Assembly (NCBI RefSeq): GCF_900182635.1
Contig: NZ_FXTD01000004.1
Span: forward strand, 186,001 to 250,000
Reading direction: 5' to 3'
From: Halorubrum cibi
GTDB taxonomy: Archaea; Halobacteriota; Halobacteria; Halobacteriales; Haloferacaceae
DNA length: 64,000 nucleotides
Shown here: in pieces, positions 18,400 to 27,560 of the stretch
Position numbering within the stretch: position 1 is the stretch's first letter
Layout: each line of letters begins with the position of its first letter
Made by a program: the position numbers and the translations under genes
The notes under the pieces: model-generated
What the model saw: the letters and a program-made list of their open reading frames with translations, nothing else
Told to the model about the DNA's origin: nothing
The model's database searches: none

Positions 18400-19290
18400 A
18401 TGCGCATCGCCGTTCCCAACAAGGGCCGCCTACACGAGCCGACGCTCTCGCTTCTCGAGCGTGCCGGGCTCCACGTCGAGGAGACCGCCGACCGACAGCT
18501 GTACGCCGAGACGGTCGACCCCGACGTGACGGTCCTCTACGCGCGTGCGGCCGACATTCCCGAGTACGTCCGCGACGGCGCGGCCGACCTCGGCGTCACC
18601 GGGCTGGACCAGGCCGCCGAGTCCGGCGGCGTCGTCGGAGAGGCCGCCGACGCGACCGAGGGCGACCTCGTCGACGTGCTCGATCTGGGGTACGGCTCCT
18701 GTCGACTCGTCCTCGCCGCCCCCGAGGACGGCGAGGTGACGACCGTCGAGGACCTAGCCGGGAAGACGATCGCGACCGAGTTCCCGAACGTCACCCGAAA
18801 CTACCTCGAGCGCGTGGGCGTCGACGCCGACGTGGTCACCGTCACCGGCGCGACGGAGCTTACCCCCCACGTCGACATGGCCGACGCCATCGTCGACATC
18901 ACCTCCACGGGCACGACCCTGAAGGTGAACCGGCTCGCCGTGATCGACGACGTGCTCGACTCCTCGGTCCGGCTGTTCGCCCGCCCCGACGTCGTCGACG
19001 ACCCGAAGGTCGAACAGGTGACCACCGCCTTCGAGTCCGTGCTGGCCGCCGACGGCCGCCGCTACCTGATGATGAACGCGCCCAAGGAGCGACTCGACGA
19101 GGTGAAGGACGTGATCCCCGGGCTCGACGGCCCGACCGTGATGGACGTCGAGGCCGACGAGAACGGGAACGGGACGGTCGCGGTCCACGCCGTCGTCGAG
19201 GAGCGAGACGTGTTCGCGACCATCTCGGAGCTGAAGGGGGTCGGCGCGAGCGGCATCCTCGTCACCGAGATCGAGCGGCTCGTCGAGTAG
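18400..19290 (+). CDS. hisG: ATP phosphoribosyltransferase (long form)
   Basis: A 296-residue enzyme catalysing the first step of histidine biosynthesis, joining ATP and PRPP. The start [20 protein letters not shown], the central [20 protein letters not shown], and the PRPP-binding stretch [16 protein letters not shown] are diagnostic. The C-terminal ~75 residues ([15 protein letters not shown] to [18 protein letters not shown]) form the ACT-like regulatory domain of the long HisG, so feedback by histidine is expected and no HisZ partner is needed. The other his genes are not adjacent. Confidence 0.95.
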   Translation: MRIAVPNKGRLHEPTLSLLERAGLHVEETADRQLYAETVDPDVTVLYARAADIPEYVRDGAADLGVTGLDQAAESGGVVGEAADATEGDLVDVLDLGYGSCRLVLAAPEDGEVTTVEDLAGKTIATEFPNVTRNYLERVGVDADVVTVTGATELTPHVDMADAIVDITSTGTTLKVNRLAVIDDVLDSSVRLFARPDVVDDPKVEQVTTAFESVLAADGRRYLMMNAPKERLDEVKDVIPGLDGPTVMDVEADENGNGTVAVHAVVEERDVFATISELKGVGASGILVTEIERLVE

Positions 19291-19312
19291 GACTTGCCGT
19301 CCCGCCGGGAAC

Positions 19313-19561
19313 TCACATCCCGCCGACCAGCGCCTCCTTCTCGGCGCGCGACAACGACTTGATCGCGTGCTCGCGCGACATCGCCGCCGACTTCGACTCG
19401 AACGACTCGACGTGCCGCAGCGTCACCGGCGTCCGCCCGCGGGTGTACTTGGCCCCCTCGCCGGCGTCGTGTTCGGCGACCCGCCGCTCCACGTCGGTCG
19501 TGTAGCCGGTGTAGAGCGTGCCGTCGGCACACTCGATCACGTACACGTGGTGGTCCGACAC
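19313..19561 (-). CDS. GIY-YIG domain protein (UPF0213-like)
   Basis: An 82-residue single-domain protein. The [20 protein letters not shown] segment contains the two conserved short strands with Tyr (YVI...YTG), followed by the conserved Arg in [12 protein letters not shown] and KYTRGRTPV, and Glu in [13 protein letters not shown]. Small GIY-YIG proteins of this class are putative nucleases of unknown biological role. It starts with GTG at 19561, just 4 bases after the stop of larB, so it is probably translated from the larB mRNA. Confidence 0.85.
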   Translation of the reverse strand: MSDHHVYVIECADGTLYTGYTTDVERRVAEHDAGEGAKYTRGRTPVTLRHVESFESKSAAMSREHAIKSLSRAEKEALVGGM

Positions 19562-19565
19562 GACC

Positions 19566-20366
19566 TCAGACCCCGCCGTCGATCGCGCGGGCGATGAGCC
19601 CCGCCTGTGCGCCGGCGACGAACCCGGCGTCGACGTTCACGGTCGTGAGCACGGTACACGACTGGAGCGCCCCCGCGAGCGCGGCCGCGCCCTCGCCGCC
19701 CTCGCCGTACCCCGTCGAGACCGGGACCGCGATCACGGGCGCGGCGACCAGCCCGGCGACCACCGTGGGGAGCGCCCCCTCGCGGCCGGCCGCGACGACG
19801 ACGACGTCGGCCTCCCGGATCCGCGCCACCTGATCGAGTAGCCGATCGAGGTTCGCGACGCCCACGTCCTCGATCCGATCGACGCCCGCACCGATCTCGC
19901 GGGCGACGACCTCCGCCTCGCCCGCGACCGGCGCGTCGGCGGTTCCGGCGGTCACGACGGCGACCGTCGCGGAGAGCGCGGGCGGCTCGAACCCCGCGGC
20001 GTGGACGACGACGGTGCGGGTCACCTCGTCGTGGTCGACGTCGGCGTCCGGCGCGGCGTCCCCGACCGCTTCTCTGACCGCCGCCGCGTGGTCGGGGCTC
20101 GCGCGGGTCACGAGCGCCCGGCCCGTCGTCTCGAGGGCGGTCGTCGCGAGCGCCGCGGCCTCGGCGGGGCGTTTTCCCTCCGCGAGGACCGCCTCCGGGA
20201 TCCCGCGTCGGTCCTCGCGGGCGGCGTCGAACCGCCCCGCGGCCGTCGTCGCGTATCCCGCGATCCGAGACTCCGCCTCCGAGACGCCGATATCCCCGGC
20301 CGCGAGCGCCTCCAAGGTATCTCGCGTCCGCGAACCGTCCGTTTCGTTCGGGCTCTGCTCACGCAT
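19566..20366 (-). CDS. larB: Pyridinium-3,5-biscarboxylic acid mononucleotide synthase LarB
   Basis: A 266-residue protein with an N-terminal helical region ([31 protein letters not shown]) and a C-terminal PurE/AIR-carboxylase-like domain containing [40 protein letters not shown] and [13 protein letters not shown]. LarB carboxylates and hydrolyses nicotinic acid adenine dinucleotide, the first step to the nickel-pincer cofactor. LarC, LarE and the racemase LarA are not in this window. A TATA-like element (CTTATATATC on the minus strand, about 20466-20475) would give a leader of roughly 75 nt before the ATG at 20366. Confidence 0.85.
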   Translation of the reverse strand: MREQSPNETDGSRTRDTLEALAAGDIGVSEAESRIAGYATTAAGRFDAAREDRRGIPEAVLAEGKRPAEAAALATTALETTGRALVTRASPDHAAAVREAVGDAAPDADVDHDEVTRTVVVHAAGFEPPALSATVAVVTAGTADAPVAGEAEVVAREIGAGVDRIEDVGVANLDRLLDQVARIREADVVVVAAGREGALPTVVAGLVAAPVIAVPVSTGYGEGGEGAAALAGALQSCTVLTTVNVDAGFVAGAQAGLIARAIDGGV

Positions 20367-20539
20367 GGCCGGACTCTCGAGACCCAGGGATTCGTAGCCG
20401 TCGATCCGTGTCGACCCCCTCCACCCCGCCGGTCCGATCCTCTTCACGGCTCGCCGCTCCACAAGATATATAAGTCGTCCGCTCGGCACCCCGCCGTGAA
20501 CCGCCCGCACGGCGTCCCTCGCGGGCGAATTCAGGAACT

Positions 20540-20547
20540 CTTATTAA
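20540..20547 (+). promoter_or_regulatory. TATA box of the DUF1931 gene
   Basis: CTTATTAA is centred 28 bases upstream of the ATG at 20572, the spacing expected for a leaderless haloarchaeal transcript. Confidence 0.55.
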
Positions 20548-20571
20548 CTCCCGACGGATACGCCAGATCGC

Positions 20572-20739
20572 ATGGCAGACCTCATTGTCAAAGCGGCAGT
20601 CAAGGAAGCCCTGGACGACAAGAACGTCGCTTCGGACTTCTACGACGCGCTGGACGAAGAAGTGGACGAGCTGCTCGAAGACGCCGCACGCCGCGCCGAG
20701 GCCAACGACCGGAAGACGGTCCAGCCTCGCGACCTGTAA
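20572..20739 (+). CDS. DUF1931 family small histone-fold-like protein
   Basis: A 55-residue acidic protein reading MADLIVKAAVKEALDDKNVA and ending AEANDRKTVQPRDL. The pattern matches the DUF1931 family, which is related to the histone fold (KAAVKEAL helix, a long central helix with DELLEDAARRAEAN, and KTVQPRDL resembling the histone loop/C-terminal helix). It carries many acidic residues and may not bind DNA like a true histone. It has its own leaderless promoter, is divergent from larB, and is followed by a T-rich tract at about 20757-20763 that could act as a terminator. Confidence 0.8.
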   Translation: MADLIVKAAVKEALDDKNVASDFYDALDEEVDELLEDAARRAEANDRKTVQPRDL

Positions 20740-20818
20740 GGCGTCCGACCCTGCCGTTTTCTTTCGATCCGCTCTCCTCCGATAGCGGCCGCCATCGGCG
20801 GATCACGGGTCGGTGCGG

Positions 20819-21520
20819 TCACGGCTCCAGTACGCGAACCCCGTCCGCGGTCCCGACGTGGACCTCGTCGGCGAGCCCGACGAACAGCCCGTGTTCGAGC
20901 ACGCCCGGGGTCCCCGCGAGCGTCGTCGCGAGCGCCGCCGGCTCCGGGATCGGTCCGAACGCGCAGTCGAGAAGGAGGTTCCCGTTGTCGGTGACGACGG
21001 GGCCGTCCTTGCGTTCGGCCCGACGGAGCGTCGCCTCGCCGCCGGCCGCCCGCACCGCGTCGGCGACGACGCCGCGGGCGCTCGCGAGCACCTCCACCGG
21101 AACCGGCCGGTCGAGGACCCCGGTCTCCTTCGAGGGATCGGCGACGACGACGAACCGGTCCGCGGCCGAATCGACGAGTTTCTCGCGAGCGTGTGCGCCC
21201 CCGCCGCCCTTGATCAGGTCGCCGCCGGCGACCTGGTCGGCCCCGTCGATGGCGACGTCGATCCCGGCCGCGTCCGGTCCCGTGACCTCGTCGAGGTCGA
21301 CGAGCGGGATCCGCTCCTCGATGGCGAGTTCTCGGCTCGCGAAGGAGGTCGCCACGCCCCGGATCTCTACTCCGGCGTCGACGCGTTCCCCGAGCGCGCG
21401 GATCGCGTGCGCGGCCGTGGACCCGGTCCCGAGACCGACCACGTCGCCGTCCTCGACCGTCTCGGCCGCCGACTCGCCCGCCCGTCGCTTCATCGCGTCG
21501 CTGCCGCCGCTCGTCTTCAT
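20819..21520 (-). CDS. rpiA: Ribose-5-phosphate isomerase A
   Basis: A 233-residue enzyme interconverting ribose 5-phosphate and ribulose 5-phosphate. Visible are GLGTGSTAAHAIRALGE (phosphate loop), DVAIDGADQVAGGDLIKGGG with the catalytic acid region, and REKLVDSAADRFVVVADPSK. Length is normal. The start ATG at 21520 lies 28 bases downstream of GATTTAAG on the minus strand (21545-21552), consistent with a leaderless transcript. It probably feeds nucleotide and aromatic synthesis in haloarchaea that lack a full oxidative pentose pathway. Confidence 0.95.
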   Translation of the reverse strand: MKTSGGSDAMKRRAGESAAETVEDGDVVGLGTGSTAAHAIRALGERVDAGVEIRGVATSFASRELAIEERIPLVDLDEVTGPDAAGIDVAIDGADQVAGGDLIKGGGGAHAREKLVDSAADRFVVVADPSKETGVLDRPVPVEVLASARGVVADAVRAAGGEATLRRAERKDGPVVTDNGNLLLDCAFGPIPEPAALATTLAGTPGVLEHGLFVGLADEVHVGTADGVRVLEP

Positions 21521-21544
21521 GCCTTCGCGTGCGGGCGGGGCTCT

Positions 21545-21552
21545 CTTAAATC
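21545..21552 (-). promoter_or_regulatory. TATA box of rpiA
   Basis: Minus-strand GATTTAAG is centred about 28 bases before the rpiA ATG, matching leaderless spacing. Confidence 0.55.
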
Positions 21553-21631
21553 CGGGAGCGTCGCGAGGCGTCGGAGGCCCTCGCCGGCGAGGCGTTTATA
21601 ACCCACCGGACACGTCACTCGATGGATACTG

Positions 21632-24595
21632 ATGGGTCCCTTCTCACGGCGGTCGGTGCTGGAGGCGTTCGCCGGAATCACCGCGGTTCCGGCGGTCGGC
21701 GGCGCTCGGGGAGTATCGTCGACGGCGGACGTCGATCCAACGGCGTTCCCGTCCGTCGGCGAGCGGGACAGGGGCGCGTGGGGCACGTACCACGGGAACC
21801 GTCGTCGAACCGGGTACGTTCCCGACGGGACCGGTCCGGAAGCGAACCCCCGGATCGAGTGGCTGTTCGAGACGGGGTTCACCGGCGGCGACGGGTCGCT
21901 TCGGCAGCAACACCCGATCGTTCGCGACGGAGTCGCGTACGCGTTCGCGGAGACCTCCTCGGAGACGACCGCCGACTCCGGCTCGTTTCGCCTCGCCGCG
22001 ATCGACCTCGAAACCGGATCCGAGTCGTGGCGCGTCGCCCCCGAAGTAAACGGAGCCACCGGACCGCTCGCGACCGACGACCGATCCCTCTATCTGAACT
22101 CGCTGAACGGCGTCCTCTCGCTGGGCCGAACCGACGGGGAGGTGGAGTGGGTTCAAGACGACTTCTTCCCGACGGGTGGGCCGGTGTCCGTCGGCGAGGA
22201 GGTGTACTCGATCGTCGAGGACCGATCGACCGGGGAGGGGCTGGTCGTCGCGCTCGACGCCGGCTCCGGAGAGCGTCTCTGGAACCACCCGGTCGGCGAG
22301 GTTCGTTCCGCGGCCTCGCCGGCGTACGCCGACGGGACGATCTACGCCGCGACTGGCCGCGGCGGGCGGCTCTACGCGATCGACGTCGAGTCGCGGAGCG
22401 AGGAGTGGGTCTTCGAGATCGACGGCGATCACGACTTCCAGGGAAGCGTCCCGGCTATCGCGCCGGGGGAGGCGTACGTCGCGTCCCAAGAGCGGCTGTT
22501 CTCGATCGACGCGGACGCCGGCGAGGAACGCTGGAGCGTCGAATCCGGGAACTCGTGGAACGCGCCCGCGGTGACCGGAGAACGCGTGCTCCACTCGGAG
22601 TCGCGAGGGTTGGTCGCGTACGATCGCGAATCGGGCTCGGAGCTGTGGCGAACGCGCCGGTTCACGGGACCGGAGTCCTCGTCGATCGCCGTCGGCGACA
22701 CCGCGTACCTCCACGACGGTTTCACCGGCGAGATCGGGGCGTTCGACCTCGAGACCGGCGAACGTCGCTGGCGGTTTCCGCTCGGGAGCCACAACGTTCG
22801 CGCCGACCTCTCGTTTCACGACGGGCGACTGCTTCTCAACGTCGCGGGACGAGTGTTCGCGATCGTGGGCGGAGACGTGGAGTCGACGCCGACCGCGACC
22901 GCGACCCACGACCCGGACCGTCCGGCCATAGGCCGGGAGGTCACGTTCGACGCGTCGGGCTCCGGAGGCGAGATCGACCGGTATCTCTGGAACCTCTCCG
23001 GGGGCCTCTTTCGGACCGGCGAGGAGGCCACCTACGCCTACGAGTACGACACCGGCGGGAATCGGCAGTACAGCCTCCTCGTGATCGATGAGAACGGTCG
23101 AACCGACGCGGTCTACTCCGAGGCGCTCGCGCCGAACGCCGAGTTCAGCGTTACCGTCACCGGGACGAACGGTCCGATCGAGGCGGGAGCGGAGTTGGAG
23201 GTCTCCTTCGACGTAACGAACGACGGGGACGCGGAGGCCGCTCGGACGATCGACGTCTCCGCGGACGGGATCGGGTCGACGTCGGTCCGGACGAGACTCG
23301 ACTCGGGAGAGACGAGCGCCGAGACGGCCACGCTCGCCACGGACTCCGAGAGCGTCGGGACGTTCGACGTCGCGGTCGACAGCGGGACGGACGGCGACTC
23401 GATATCGGTGACGGTGTCCGATCCGGCGGCCGAGTCCGGCGGCGGTGACGCAACGGACGGAACCGGCGGATCCGGATCGGAGGGTGACGACGCCACCACG
23501 GACGGGAACGCCGGCGACGATACCGCCGTGGACGGAACCGCTGCCGCCGGAACCGTCCTCTCTCCCGTCGACTCTCGTTACCTCCTCGGCGCCGGGACGC
23601 TCGCCGTGCTGGCCACGGGCGGCGCGCTCTTCCGTCGCTCGCAGGGAGGAGACGCCGACGGGACGGAGGTGGACGGGCTCGCCGACGACGGAGATTCGGC
23701 GGGTGATCCGTCGACGGCGGGCGATCCGAGCCCGGCGACCGGCGCGTCGGGATCGCACGCCGGCGGGGGTGCGGCGAGCGGTGGAGACGCCGATCCGGAC
23801 GACGCAGCGTCGAGTTCGTCCGATCCGGAACCGCCGGTCGACCTCGACGATCCCGCGGGTTCGGTCGAGGCGATCCGTACCGGGCTCGCCGAGGCCGCGA
23901 ACGCGGCCGAGAGCGCCGAGGAGGACGGCGACCTCGACGCGGCCGTCGCCCGGTACGAGCGGGCGGTTCGAACGTACGACGACCCGATCGAACGTCTCGA
24001 CGGCCCCGACGCAGCCGAACTCGCGGCCGCGCTCGACGACGTGAAAGCGGAGCTACACGCCGTCCGGACGCGTCGACGAGCCCGCGACACCCTCCGTGAG
24101 ACGCTCCGAAGCGCGGAGAAGAGCCTTCGGGAGGCTATCGACGCACACGTCGAGGGGCGATCCACGCTCTCGAAGCTCCGCTACCGGCAGGCGCGTGATC
24201 GGTTCGGGACCGCACTCGACGCGATCGACGACGCCGACGCGAACGTCCCGTCGTCTCCGATCGAGGTCTCCCCGGCGGGCGAAAGCGACCTCGCCGACGC
24301 GCCGCTCGCCGACCTCCCGGGCGTGTCGGACGGCGCCGCCGGGGCGCTGAGCGAGGCCGGATTCGAAACGGTAGCCGACCTGTACGCCGCGAATCCGGCG
24401 GCCGACGACGAGAGCGGCGATCTCGCCGCCGCGCTCGATTCGGCCCGCGGGCAGGGGGACCTCGAGGCGTCCGCCGTCTCCAGACTGACGGCGCTCTCGT
24501 GGCGCTCCGACGGCGACACGACCGCCTTCGGCGACCGGGCCGACGTCGAACGGCGGCGCGATCGAGCGGCCACCGGATTCGACGCGACCCGGTGA
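21632..24595 (+). CDS. Beta-propeller (PQQ-like)/PKD membrane protein with intracellular helical and HhH-like tail
   Basis: A 987-residue multidomain protein. It starts MGPFSRRSVLEAFAGITAVP, a twin-arginine-like signal. Residues about 40-430 are PQQ-type propeller blades (GERLWNHPVGE, RLYAIDVESRSEEWVFEID, GERRWRFPL). About 435-505 is a PKD domain (VTFDASGSGGEIDRYLWNLS), about 510-595 a CARDB-like domain (VSFDVTNDGDAE), then a Gly/Asp linker and a transmembrane helix at about 649-667 (YLLGAGTLAVLATGGALF). Beyond the membrane are an acidic linker, a helical segment with repeated YERAVRTYDDP-like units, and near residue 892 a helix-hairpin-helix-like LADLPGVSDGAAGALSEAG. The outside domain probably binds ligand or protein and the inside part may signal or scaffold; neither is proven. 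Confidence 0.75.
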   Translation: MGPFSRRSVLEAFAGITAVPAVGGARGVSSTADVDPTAFPSVGERDRGAWGTYHGNRRRTGYVPDGTGPEANPRIEWLFETGFTGGDGSLRQQHPIVRDGVAYAFAETSSETTADSGSFRLAAIDLETGSESWRVAPEVNGATGPLATDDRSLYLNSLNGVLSLGRTDGEVEWVQDDFFPTGGPVSVGEEVYSIVEDRSTGEGLVVALDAGSGERLWNHPVGEVRSAASPAYADGTIYAATGRGGRLYAIDVESRSEEWVFEIDGDHDFQGSVPAIAPGEAYVASQERLFSIDADAGEERWSVESGNSWNAPAVTGERVLHSESRGLVAYDRESGSELWRTRRFTGPESSSIAVGDTAYLHDGFTGEIGAFDLETGERRWRFPLGSHNVRADLSFHDGRLLLNVAGRVFAIVGGDVESTPTATATHDPDRPAIGREVTFDASGSGGEIDRYLWNLSGGLFRTGEEATYAYEYDTGGNRQYSLLVIDENGRTDAVYSEALAPNAEFSVTVTGTNGPIEAGAELEVSFDVTNDGDAEAARTIDVSADGIGSTSVRTRLDSGETSAETATLATDSESVGTFDVAVDSGTDGDSISVTVSDPAAESGGGDATDGTGGSGSEGDDATTDGNAGDDTAVDGTAAAGTVLSPVDSRYLLGAGTLAVLATGGALFRRSQGGDADGTEVDGLADDGDSAGDPSTAGDPSPATGASGSHAGGGAASGGDADPDDAASSSSDPEPPVDLDDPAGSVEAIRTGLAEAANAAESAEEDGDLDAAVARYERAVRTYDDPIERLDGPDAAELAAALDDVKAELHAVRTRRRARDTLRETLRSAEKSLREAIDAHVEGRSTLSKLRYRQARDRFGTALDAIDDADANVPSSPIEVSPAGESDLADAPLADLPGVSDGAAGALSEAGFETVADLYAANPAADDESGDLAAALDSARGQGDLEASAVSRLTALSWRSDGDTTAFGDRADVERRRDRAATGFDATR

Positions 24596-24637
24596 GTCCG
24601 CGGACTCGCGGGTCGACGCGAGCCGTCGCCGATCCGC

Positions 24638-25759
24638 TCACTCCAGCCGGTCCAACACCGCCTCGGTGTCGTACGCGAGCGTGAGTTCGCGCGAGCGCCC
24701 CCGACCGTCGACGTCGGCGTACTCGGCGTCGATCACGCCGAGCTGATCGAGCTTGTTGATGATCTCCGAGTAACGGGTGTAGCCGAGGTCCGTCTCCTCG
24801 CGGAACGCCTCGTACACTGCGCCGGCCTGTTCGCCGTCGTTGGCCGCGAGCACGCGGACGAGCGCGCGCTCGGAGTCGGAGAGGCCGCGGAGCGACCGCG
24901 AGAGGTGGACGTGTTTCGACTTGTCGTAGGCGGCCTCGACGTCCTCGATCGCGATCGTCTTCGAGGCGCGCATCTCGGCGTTGAGCCCGGCCCGACGCAG
25001 CAGGTCGATCCCGACGCGGAGGTCGCCGGTCTCGGCGGTCAGATCGGCGATCCGGTCCAGTTCGGCGTCGCCGACGACACCCTCGTGGAAGCCGCGTTTC
25101 GCGCGCTCGCCGAGGATGTCGGAGATCTCCGTCGCGTCGTACACCGGGAAGTACACCTCCTCGGGGCGGAACACGGACTGGACCCGGCCGTCGAGGTCGT
25201 CGATGACGTCGAGCGAGAGGTCCGAGGAGACGACGATCACCCCGATCTTCGCGCCGGAGTGCGCCTCGTGGGCGCGCAAGAGCGAGTAGAGCGTGTCGGA
25301 GGCCTCGTTCTCGTAGAAGAGGTAGTTCACGTCGTCCAAGGCGACCACGAGCACCTCGTCCTCCTCGACGAGCCGGTCGGTGATCTGTCCGAACAGCTTC
25401 TTGAAGGAGATCCCTGAAGAGGGCGGCTCGTACTCGAATATTCCCTCGAAGAGCCGGGAGAAGACGGCGTAGCGCGTCGAGTCGACCTGGCAGTTCACGC
25501 GGACGGTCCGCACCTCCGTCCGCGCGCGCAGTTCCGTGAAGAGCTTCTGGACCGCGGTGGTCTTGCCCGTCCCCGGCGGACCCCGGACGATGGTGTTGAG
25601 CGGGCGGGAGCCGCGGACGGCCGGCCGGAGCGCGTACTTCAGGCTCTCGAGCTGGCTCTCGCGGTGGCGGAACGTCTCGGGGACGTGGTCGATCTCGAAC
25701 ACGGACTCGTCGCGGAACACCGACTCGTCCCACGAGAGCATGTCGTCGTCCCCGGGCAT
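24638..25759 (-). CDS. Orc1/Cdc6 family replication initiator
   Basis: A 373-residue AAA+ protein. Walker A is RGPPGTGKTTA, Walker B VVALDDVNYLF, sensor 1 lies in VIVVSSDLSL, and sensor 2/lid in GDLRVGIDLLRRAG. The C-terminal winged helix (TDLGYTRYSEIINKLDQLGV) would bind origin DNA. Haloarchaea carry several Orc1/Cdc6 paralogues, only some tied to an active origin. I looked on both sides for paired ORB-like G-string motifs and saw none, so this may be a non-origin paralogue. The ATG at 25759 gives MPGDDDMLSWDESVF. Confidence 0.92.
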   Translation of the reverse strand: MPGDDDMLSWDESVFRDESVFEIDHVPETFRHRESQLESLKYALRPAVRGSRPLNTIVRGPPGTGKTTAVQKLFTELRARTEVRTVRVNCQVDSTRYAVFSRLFEGIFEYEPPSSGISFKKLFGQITDRLVEEDEVLVVALDDVNYLFYENEASDTLYSLLRAHEAHSGAKIGVIVVSSDLSLDVIDDLDGRVQSVFRPEEVYFPVYDATEISDILGERAKRGFHEGVVGDAELDRIADLTAETGDLRVGIDLLRRAGLNAEMRASKTIAIEDVEAAYDKSKHVHLSRSLRGLSDSERALVRVLAANDGEQAGAVYEAFREETDLGYTRYSEIINKLDQLGVIDAEYADVDGRGRSRELTLAYDTEAVLDRLE

Positions 25760-25901
25760 GGAGGTACCACTCCCCGCCGGTCACTTAATCGTTGCCCGGC
25801 CGCGGCGAAACTGAAAACCCGTTCTCCGGCGGTCGAATCCCTCGGTACCCGGGCGTTCGGTTTCACTCTCACGTCGCTCGGTCCCCGGTTCGCCGCCGCC
25901 C

Positions 25902-27041
25902 TCACGTCGTCCGGGACGGCCCCCGGTCGCGCTCTAAGACCAGCACGTGTCTCGTCAGCGACCGGTGAACCCGGCGCTCGAAGGCAGCGACGACGTCCCA
26001 CCCGGCCTCGCGAGCGAGCCGACGCCAGTCGCGGTCGGCGACCATCACGGCGCGGGGCGCGACGCGGGCGGCCTCCGCGAGCGCGCCGGCGACGAGGTCC
26101 GCGAGCTCGTGGCGAGCGATCTTGGACTGCCTGCCGTACGGCGCGTCGAAGGCGACCCCGTCGACCGCGTCGTCGACGAGCGGGAGATCCGTGGCGTCGC
26201 CGCGGGCGACGTGCCAGGTCGGCGCGTCGCCCGCATCGCTCTCGTCTCCTCCGTTCCCTCCGTCTCGGTCGCCGCCGCCCCCGCCGTCCCGACCGTCTCC
26301 CACGTACGTCCGGAGGTTCTCCCTCGTTCCGCGGACCATCTTCTCCTGGGCGTCGCAGGCGACCGTGTCCGCCCCGACGAGTCCCGCCTCGAGCGGGAGT
26401 CCGCCGGTCCCGCACATCGGGTCGAGCAGGGTTCGTCCGGGGGCCGCGCCGGCGAGGTTGGCGTACGCGCGAGCGTCGGCGGGAGCCATGCTCCCCGGCT
26501 GGAAGAAGGGCCGGTCGGTCGGGTCCGGCGCGAAGTCGCGGGCGGCCTCCCGAGCGACCCAGCCGAGCGCGCAGACGGAGGCGCTCCCTCCGTCCGCCCC
26601 CTCGACCGCGTCGTGGTCGGCGCGCTCGCCCGCCGCGAACAGCGCGCGCAGGACGTGATCGGGGTCCTCGAGGTCGACCGCGAACCCGCGGTCGACGAGG
26701 ACGCTCCCGAGCGCGCGCTCGGCGTCGGTCGTGGAGGCGTCCGTCGTGTTCCGGACGTTGCGGGCGCGGACCGCGACGCTCCCCGTCCGGTCGAGCGGCG
26801 CGGCCTCGAGGGCGGCGACCGCCGAGCCGACGGTCGCGTCGGTCCGAGCGATCGCCTCGTGGGCGGCGTGAGTATACGCGAGCCGCTCGACGCCCTCGCC
26901 GACGCTCCCCGCACCCGCGATCCCCGGCGCGAGGAGTTCGACGCCGGTCGCGGCCGTCGCCGCCTCACAGGCCGCGAACGCGTCCGTCTCCCCCGCGAGC
27001 TCGAGCCAGTACACGCCCGGTGGTCCGCGACGGCGTCGCAT
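25902..27041 (-). CDS. tRNA (guanine-N2)-dimethyltransferase, TrmG10 type
   Basis: A 379-residue protein with an N-terminal THUMP-like region (VYWLELAGETDAFAACEAAT, SVAVRARNVRNTTD) and a C-terminal Rossmann methyltransferase. The SAM site is LLDPMCGTGGLPLEAGLVGA and the catalytic motif IV reads FDAPYG in place of (D/N)PPYG, as in TrmG10-type enzymes that dimethylate G10 of tRNA. A Gly/Asp-rich insert (about residues 251-275) interrupts the domain, a haloarchaeal habit. An AT-rich block upstream (AATATTATTTTTGG, about 27076-27089) may carry the promoter. Confidence 0.85.
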   Translation of the reverse strand: MRRRRGPPGVYWLELAGETDAFAACEAATAATGVELLAPGIAGAGSVGEGVERLAYTHAAHEAIARTDATVGSAVAALEAAPLDRTGSVAVRARNVRNTTDASTTDAERALGSVLVDRGFAVDLEDPDHVLRALFAAGERADHDAVEGADGGSASVCALGWVAREAARDFAPDPTDRPFFQPGSMAPADARAYANLAGAAPGRTLLDPMCGTGGLPLEAGLVGADTVACDAQEKMVRGTRENLRTYVGDGRDGGGGGDRDGGNGGDESDAGDAPTWHVARGDATDLPLVDDAVDGVAFDAPYGRQSKIARHELADLVAGALAEAARVAPRAVMVADRDWRRLAREAGWDVVAAFERRVHRSLTRHVLVLERDRGPSRTT

Positions 27042-27560
27042 GAGGATGACGGATCCGGTCGACGGTCGCTGAAAGAATATTATTTTTGGATGATTATGAT
27101 ACGTGTCAAGAGATGTATATTCGAGAATGAGTCTTGCTCGGATCGTCTGATCCCACTTTTTCCGATTTTATACGGAGTATTCGAGCATATTTCGTGTTAC
27201 AGATCTCCTCTCGAACGCTTCGCGCGTTCACGTCGAATGTTCACGTGTACGCGGCATATACGGACGTTTCGAGAGTTCTCAGAGATAAAGACGGTATATG
27301 ATAGTCTATTATTTATAAATACGAGAGGTATATAAGATATCTGTAGTTTCGAACGGGACGTCGGCTACTCGAGCGCCGTGGTCGGTGGCGTTCGAGCGAT
27401 CCCGGTTCGTTTCCGGCGATCACTCGGTGCGTGTGCGCTCGAGCGCCGGAGATACGTGTGCCTCCTGTGACCGTTCTCGGTCGTCTCCGGGTCCCTCGGC
27501 TCGCGTCTCCCCTGTCGATCCGTTCGGCTCAGCGTCGCTTCGGCAGTCGATCGGTGAGAC
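27042..27560. other. Gene-free AT-rich gap between trmG10 and the FAH gene
   Basis: No credible gene was found in 519 bases. About 27065-27350 is far richer in A+T than its surroundings, with several TATA-like strings (TTATTTATAAATACG near 27307, GGTATATAAGA near 27329) and a short inverted repeat GAACGC/GCGTTC (27213-27229). The last ~200 bases return to high G+C and show nothing. It could be a long regulatory region or decayed foreign DNA. Confidence 0.5.

Noticed and set aside
21644-23758. Long minus-strand open frame (704 codons) antisense to the beta-propeller gene
   Set aside because: High G+C removes stop codons from shadow frames; the translation is Arg/Val-rich without any domain, while the plus-strand frame has clear domains.
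24600-26000. Replication origin next to the Orc1/Cdc6 gene
   Set aside because: No paired ORB-like repeats or AT-rich unwinding element were seen on either side of the gene.
25947-27335. Plus-strand frame covering the methyltransferase gene and the AT-rich gap
   Set aside because: It is antisense to a well-supported gene, and its tail merely runs through the AT-rich spacer with no recognisable product.
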